NCBI GenBank assembly: GCA_027450145.1
Contig: DAIDKH010000014.1
Location: forward strand, 26,002-65,053
Length of the DNA stretch: 39,052 bases
Reading direction: 5' to 3'
DNA from: Chthonomonadaceae bacterium
GTDB lineage: Bacteria; Armatimonadota; Chthonomonadetes; Chthonomonadales; Chthonomonadaceae
The position numbers and the translations under genes were made by a program. The notes beneath the pieces are model-generated. The model saw only the letters and a program-made list of their open reading frames with translations. It did no database searches and had not been told where the DNA came from. Shown piece by piece: positions 35,810-39,052 of this stretch; positions within the stretch are counted from its first letter, which is position 1; every line of letters begins with the position of its first letter.

Positions 35810-36031
35810 CTATTTAACGCCAGGCTGCACTGGAGGTGCGATGGACGCAGAGGCTCGCCCCATTGGCATAGGTCGACCAATCTGGCTAGGTGGCAGTTGT
35901 ATCGGTCCTCGCGGCATTGGCGGAGGTGTACGCTGTTGACCTGAACTAAACCTCCACATTACTAAGCCGACTGCCAAAACCACGACTACAACGAGAATGA
36001 CACCTGCTGCTGGCGAAATCTCCTTTTTCAT
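35810..36031 (-). CDS. Small Pro-rich membrane-anchored protein
   Basis: A 73-residue protein. A short basic N-terminus leads into one hydrophobic helix (GVILVVVVVLAVGLVMW) with no cleavage site, so it should be an inner-membrane anchor with the tail outside. The remaining 45 residues are rich in Pro, Arg, Gly and Gln (TPPPMPRGPIQLPPSQ) and probably unstructured. GGAG lies 9 nt before ATG 36031. It sits 28 bp after the pseudopilin gene and 3 bp before the two-barrel gene, the same place as the lipoprotein at 16742-16978. Function unknown; it could link the pseudopilin and the exported enzyme. Confidence 0.78.
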   Translation of the reverse strand: MKKEISPAAGVILVVVVVLAVGLVMWRFSSGQQRTPPPMPRGPIQLPPSQIGRPMPMGRASASIAPPVQPGVK

Positions 36032-36059
36032 GACTACGCACTCCTTTGGTCCTTAGCGC

Positions 36060-36824
36060 CTAGTTTTCCTGAGGATTGATACGCACACGATAGTATCCCC
36101 AGAATACTGGACTCTCTTTGGTAAGTGTTAACTTCGCAAACTTGGCATGCCCGTCCGCAAAGGTAAAGTTTGCGCCTCCAAAATGGCGTGGAACGCCGTA
36201 GAACCATGAAACCTGGTCGCTGCTGAGCCAATAGGTATGTTTGGTCCCGTCGCCGGCGTCCAGATAATAACCTATAAAGGTATTCCAAAGGTAGTCACCA
36301 TCAGAGTACATGCCAGTCTGCGCTGGCAGGTTGATGCCAGCCAGAGTAATGGGTCCACCAGTTAAAGCTCCCGCTAAAAGAAGCTCGTTAATTCCATAGC
36401 CGAGGTGGTAATCACCAAGGCTGTTCACGTTTGGCGACTTTTGGAACTGGGCAGGTTCAGTGGGTGAACCAATGAAACAGGTGTACATCCAGAAAGGGTA
36501 ACCGTCATAATCTGGATCCTTGAACAGCCCGGCACTTTTAACATATGGATAGAGCATATCTGGGTAGTAAAGCGCCGGAGTGTTCGGGTTATTATTGTAA
36601 CAGCCAGGATATGGCGCGTATAACAGTGTTTCGTCGTAATCCTGCGCGTACATCATGGTTGCTGTACCAATTTGCTGCAAATTGGATATGCAGGCGATAG
36701 CGCGCGCCCGCTCCCGCGCCTGCGCAAAGACAGGAAACAGAATTGCTGCAAGAATTGCGATAATTGCAATTACTACCAACAGTTCAATCAGGGTGAAGCC
36801 TCTAATCTCGTTTCGAGATGCCAT
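36060..36824 (-). CDS. DUF1559-type pseudopilin
   Basis: A 254-residue prepilin-like protein. The ATG at 36824 is chosen because GGAGG lies 7 nt upstream; a GTG one codon earlier is less likely. The leader MASRNEIRG is cut before [20 protein letters not shown], with Glu at +5, and [19 protein letters not shown] follows. The C-terminal [20 protein letters not shown] is the usual DUF1559-type ending. The first 60 residues are almost identical to the pseudopilin at 17043-17867, while the globular parts differ, which fits a shared assembly machine and different partners. It lies 57 bp downstream of the LacI regulator in a ten-gene operon. Confidence 0.94.
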   Translation of the reverse strand: MASRNEIRGFTLIELLVVIAIIAILAAILFPVFAQARERARAIACISNLQQIGTATMMYAQDYDETLLYAPYPGCYNNNPNTPALYYPDMLYPYVKSAGLFKDPDYDGYPFWMYTCFIGSPTEPAQFQKSPNVNSLGDYHLGYGINELLLAGALTGGPITLAGINLPAQTGMYSDGDYLWNTFIGYYLDAGDGTKHTYWLSSDQVSWFYGVPRHFGGANFTFADGHAKFAKLTLTKESPVFWGYYRVRINPQEN

Positions 36825-36881
36825 CACTGATCCTCCCGTTTAGATAATGAACACACTTCGACTCCATATTGAGATCGAAAG

Positions 36882-37901
36882 TTAGACCGACCTTCCATTG
36901 GCCACGCGCTTCGCCAGCGGCGCGGATGACCCTCTCACTACCAGGCGCGGCGCCAATACGGTACTGGCAACCGGCTGGCCCTCTACCATGGCGATCAGCA
37001 GTTCCATCGCAGTTTCACCCTGGGATATTTGCGGTTGATGCACGGTGGTAAGTGGTGGGTTGATAAGCGGCGCCCACCGTAGGTCGTCGAACCCGACGAC
37101 AGAGATATCCTGCGGCACTCGCAACCCAATCTCCTGCAGAGCCTGAATGGCCCCCACAGCAATCACGTCGTCCGCGCAGAAAACAGCTGTAAAATCGCGC
37201 AATGCCTTTGCACGCCTTGTTACGGCAGCAAATGCGGCCTCACGGTCTACAGCTGCCGGCACGTTTATAGGTTCAAGCCTCACACCGAAATCCCTCGCGG
37301 CTTCGCGCGCGCCCTCTTCACGAAGCTGACTATGAACAAAATCATATCCAACATATAAAATGTGACGGTGCCCCAAAGAAGCCAAATGCTCTACTGCAAG
37401 CCTTCCGCCAAGGCGGTTATCTACTGCAACATACGTTTGCGGTCCACAAGCATCCGCCCGCAGCAGAAGTATTGGTATCTCCATCTTCTCAAGCCTATCG
37501 ATGCCCTGCTGCGAGATTGAATAACGAGTGCAAATCACGCCTTCTATACGGCGGTCCACAAGGCGGGATAGGTGCGCTTCCTCACTGGATCCTCCGAACC
37601 CGCTAGTGTTCAAAATGACGTCGAATCCTCGTTGGCTTGCTACGTTCTCAATTCCTTGGGCTATTTCTTCAAAAAACGAGTTGGTAAACCGGCCCAGGAC
37701 AGCCCCGACTAGATAGGTGCGCCCAGTGCTGATAGCACGCGCGGAGGCGTTAGGGCGATAGTTCACAGATCTAGCATATTCCTGAACCCGCTGTCGAGTT
37801 CGAGCATTCACTACCGGGGCATCGTTAAGTGCCAAGGAGACCGTGGAATACGACAGATCCAGGCTACGCGCTATGTCTTTTATAGTGATATGGTTTCGCA
37901 A
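36882..37901 (-). CDS. LacI-family transcriptional regulator
   Basis: A 339-residue sugar-responsive regulator. TTG 37901, with GGAG 9 nt upstream, is the likely start; another TTG at 37928 is possible and would add 9 residues. The helix-turn-helix is ITIKDIARSLDLSYSTVSLA and the hinge helix region is NYRPNASARAISTGRT. The effector domain is of periplasmic-binding-protein type (YLVGAVLGRFTNSFFEEI, LASLGHRHILYVGYD, DFTAVFCADDVIAVGAI, ISVVGFDDLRWAPLINPPLT). It heads the ten-gene sugar operon and has its own promoter with an AAACGTTT-centred near-palindrome at the start site, so autoregulation and control of the operon are likely. Confidence 0.94.
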   Translation of the reverse strand: MRNHITIKDIARSLDLSYSTVSLALNDAPVVNARTRQRVQEYARSVNYRPNASARAISTGRTYLVGAVLGRFTNSFFEEIAQGIENVASQRGFDVILNTSGFGGSSEEAHLSRLVDRRIEGVICTRYSISQQGIDRLEKMEIPILLLRADACGPQTYVAVDNRLGGRLAVEHLASLGHRHILYVGYDFVHSQLREEGAREAARDFGVRLEPINVPAAVDREAAFAAVTRRAKALRDFTAVFCADDVIAVGAIQALQEIGLRVPQDISVVGFDDLRWAPLINPPLTTVHQPQISQGETAMELLIAMVEGQPVASTVLAPRLVVRGSSAPLAKRVANGRSV

Positions 37902-37923
37902 GGTTTTGTACTCCAACTCAAAT

Positions 37924-37937
37924 TTCAAACGTTTTAA
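37924..37937. promoter_or_regulatory. Putative LacI-type operator at the operon start site
   Basis: TTAAAACGTTTGAA (minus strand) is an imperfect 14-bp palindrome with a central CG and a perfect AAACGTTT core. LacI-family operators are typically short palindromes with a central CG. It begins 2 bp after the -10 box, so binding would block initiation. No second copy was noticed in the window. Confidence 0.65.
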
Positions 37938-37939
37938 TG

Positions 37940-37968
37940 ATTGTACAGCATTTCGCTAAAAACGTCAA
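37940..37968 (-). promoter_or_regulatory. Sigma-70-type promoter of the LacI/sugar operon
   Basis: On the minus strand, TTGACG (37968-37963) and TACAAT (37945-37940) are separated by 17 bp; each matches the consensus at 5 of 6 positions. The start site is predicted near 37933, about 30 nt before the likely TTG start codon of the regulator. It should drive all ten genes down to 27908. Confidence 0.82.
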
Positions 37969-38210
37969 TAGGTTGAAAAATAAATTAACCATATTCATTT
38001 AGATTTAGCTAACACTAGCAAACTGAGTTTTTTTTCACGGCTTATTTCAATCTGTCTCGTCGATTAATGGGCGATGCTTTTATTGAGACACCGTCCTCAT
38101 GGCTGCCCGGGCAAGTCGTGAGTTATCACAGGCGGCCATACGCTAGTGCACAATTGATTTGCCGTCGTTACACGCAACCAGAACTTCAACCTGTTGCCCT
38201 AATCGACCGC

Positions 38211-38239
38211 TTGACATTAATCGCCCTGCAATCTATAAT
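38211..38239 (+). promoter_or_regulatory. Full-consensus sigma-70 promoter of the ATP-grasp gene
   Basis: TTGACA (38211-38216) and TATAAT (38234-38239), separated by exactly 17 bp: both hexamers match the consensus at all positions. The start site is predicted near 38246, giving a leader of about 100 nt before ATG 38350. Nothing else in the window matches as well. Confidence 0.9.
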
Positions 38240-38349
38240 GATGATAGATTCACGCCAAGGTACACACCTGGCAGCCGCTGGCAACGTAGCCACTGTGATA
38301 CGATATGAGCATTTCGGTGCTTCATTCCCGCAGGAGGTGCGTTCGTTCC

Positions 38350-39052
38350 ATGTCCCTCTTTCAAGGTTACCAACTCGATGGCTTTTATGACGAAATGTTC
38401 CTACCTAATGGGACACCTCGTCCGCACTACCGTAAGCTGTACAACCGTCTCAGCAGCCTGAGCCTTGCAGATTACAGAAATCGTTGTCGCCTGGCTGAAA
38501 GCACCCTAATTAACCAAGGTATTACATTCGCGGTATACGGTGACAGTCGCGGTGCAGAAAAGCCTTGGCCATTCGACCTTGTACCACGGATTATTCCTGC
38601 ACATGAGTGGTCGTTACTCGAAGCGGGCCTAACCCAACGCATTACTGCACTCAATCTCTTCCTACAAGACATATATCACGACCAACGGATCCTTAACGAT
38701 AAGGTAGTGCCGTATGACATTGTGCAAGGGGCGGCCCATTATCGACGAGAACTGTTGGGGACAGATCCACCTGGCGGCCTTTACGTTCACATTTGCGGAT
38801 CCGACCTCATTCGTGATGATAGAGGCGTCTACCGTGTGCTGGAGGATAACCTTCGTACCCCATCCGGTGTTTCTTATGTACTTGAGAACCGTAATATTCT
38901 TACCCGCGTTCTGCCACAGATGTTCACGGACCTATCCGTTCTACCTGTCGACCATTACACAACGAAACTTCTTGAGAACCTACGATCCATTGCCCCTACC
39001 GCCCGTGCTTCCGACCCTACTGTGGTACTTCTTACACCTGGTGTGTTTAACA
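38350..39052 (+). CDS. Circularly permuted ATP-grasp protein (partial, cut by window end)
   Basis: The frame opens at ATG 38350 and has no stop for 234 codons to the window edge. The upstream AGGAGG is 12 nt away, somewhat distant. The sequence is that of the DUF404/DUF407 (circularly permuted ATP-grasp type 2) family. Diagnostic stretches are FDLVPRIIPAHEWSLLEAGL, RITALNLFLQDIYHDQRIL, and VYRVLEDNLRTPSGVSYVLE. Members are often encoded with an alpha-E protein and a transglutaminase-like protein, and are thought to form an amide-ligase-type peptide-modification system. Those partners, if present, would lie to the right. It has a full-consensus promoter and is transcribed away from the sugar operon. 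Confidence 0.93.
   Translation, partial: MSLFQGYQLDGFYDEMFLPNGTPRPHYRKLYNRLSSLSLADYRNRCRLAESTLINQGITFAVYGDSRGAEKPWPFDLVPRIIPAHEWSLLEAGLTQRITALNLFLQDIYHDQRILNDKVVPYDIVQGAAHYRRELLGTDPPGGLYVHICGSDLIRDDRGVYRVLEDNLRTPSGVSYVLENRNILTRVLPQMFTDLSVLPVDHYTTKLLENLRSIAPTARASDPTVVLLTPGVFN

Larger units (their letters stand above)
37938..38349. other. Divergent intergenic region of about 410 bp holding two promoters
   Basis: The region separates the LacI operon from the divergent ATP-grasp gene. It holds the minus-strand promoter at 37940-37968 and the plus-strand promoter at 38211-38239. Between them lies an A+T-rich stretch with a run of eight T near 38027-38035 and no visible gene. A plus-strand frame from 38067 to 38390 overlaps the consensus promoter and is rejected as a gene. 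Confidence 0.6.

Noticed and set aside
38067-38390. Plus-strand open frame of 107 codons before the ATP-grasp gene
   Set aside because: It contains a full-consensus sigma-70 promoter, overlaps the real gene start in another frame, and shows no family motif.

Overview
This window most resembles a chromosomal stretch of an Armatimonadota-type bacterium. The main reason is the two DUF1559-type pseudopilins (17.0-17.9 kb and 36.1-36.8 kb). Both carry the class III prepilin leader followed by the [18 protein letters not shown] motif, a combination I associate with that phylum (and, in looser form, with Planctomycetota). Genes are dense, mostly on the minus strand, and grouped in long operons. Many encode exported carbohydrate-active or substrate-binding proteins. 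I see no IS element, phage gene, CRISPR array, rRNA or tRNA.

Layout. (1) 1-3.6 kb, plus strand: the end of a high-affinity phosphate (Pst) operon. It holds the last codons of PstS, a fused PstC-PstA permease, a BON-domain lipoprotein and PstB, and ends in a strong hairpin terminator. (2) 3.6-8.4 kb, minus: a phytanoyl-CoA-dioxygenase-like protein, a short-chain dehydrogenase and a 1004-residue secreted clan GH-A-like hydrolase. (3) 8.5-14.9 kb, minus: a compact chemotaxis operon read STAS - CheY - CheA - globin - CheW - soluble triple-PAS receptor. The free-standing globin between cheA and cheW is its striking element. (4) 15.4-19.0 kb, minus: GntR/LacI-type regulator - pseudopilin - small Pro-rich lipoprotein - secreted DUF3472 protein, with a consensus promoter overlapped by an 18-bp perfect palindrome. 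(5) 19.4-19.75 kb, plus: a lone small secreted helical protein with its own terminator. (6) 19.8-24.8 kb, minus: a LarA-like (DUF2088) protein followed by two ABC-2 ATPase/permease pairs. (7) 25.0-27.6 kb, minus: two secreted glycoside-hydrolase-like proteins. (8) 27.9-37.9 kb, minus: a probable ten-gene sugar operon. It reads LacI regulator - pseudopilin - small Pro-rich membrane protein - 775-residue DUF4434-type protein - ABC sugar-binding protein - two permeases - Gfo/Idh/MocA-like oxidoreductase - DUF488 - six-hairpin glycosidase-like protein. (9) 38.2-39.05 kb, plus: a consensus sigma-70 promoter and the start of a circularly permuted ATP-grasp protein, cut by the window edge.

How it works together. 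Regions 4 and 8 repeat one plan: ligand-responsive regulator, pseudopilin, short Pro-rich membrane-anchored protein, large exported protein. This suggests substrate-specific loci in which a pseudopilin and a small anchor accompany the extracellular enzyme, a possible analogue of the polysaccharide utilisation loci of Bacteroidota. Each such operon starts at a recognisable promoter with a palindrome near the -10 or start site, consistent with autoregulation. The chemotaxis operon looks like a fully cytoplasmic sensory module in which oxygen or another haem ligand could be sensed by a separate globin rather than by a globin-receptor fusion.

All functional calls come from reading motifs by eye; no database search or structure prediction was run.
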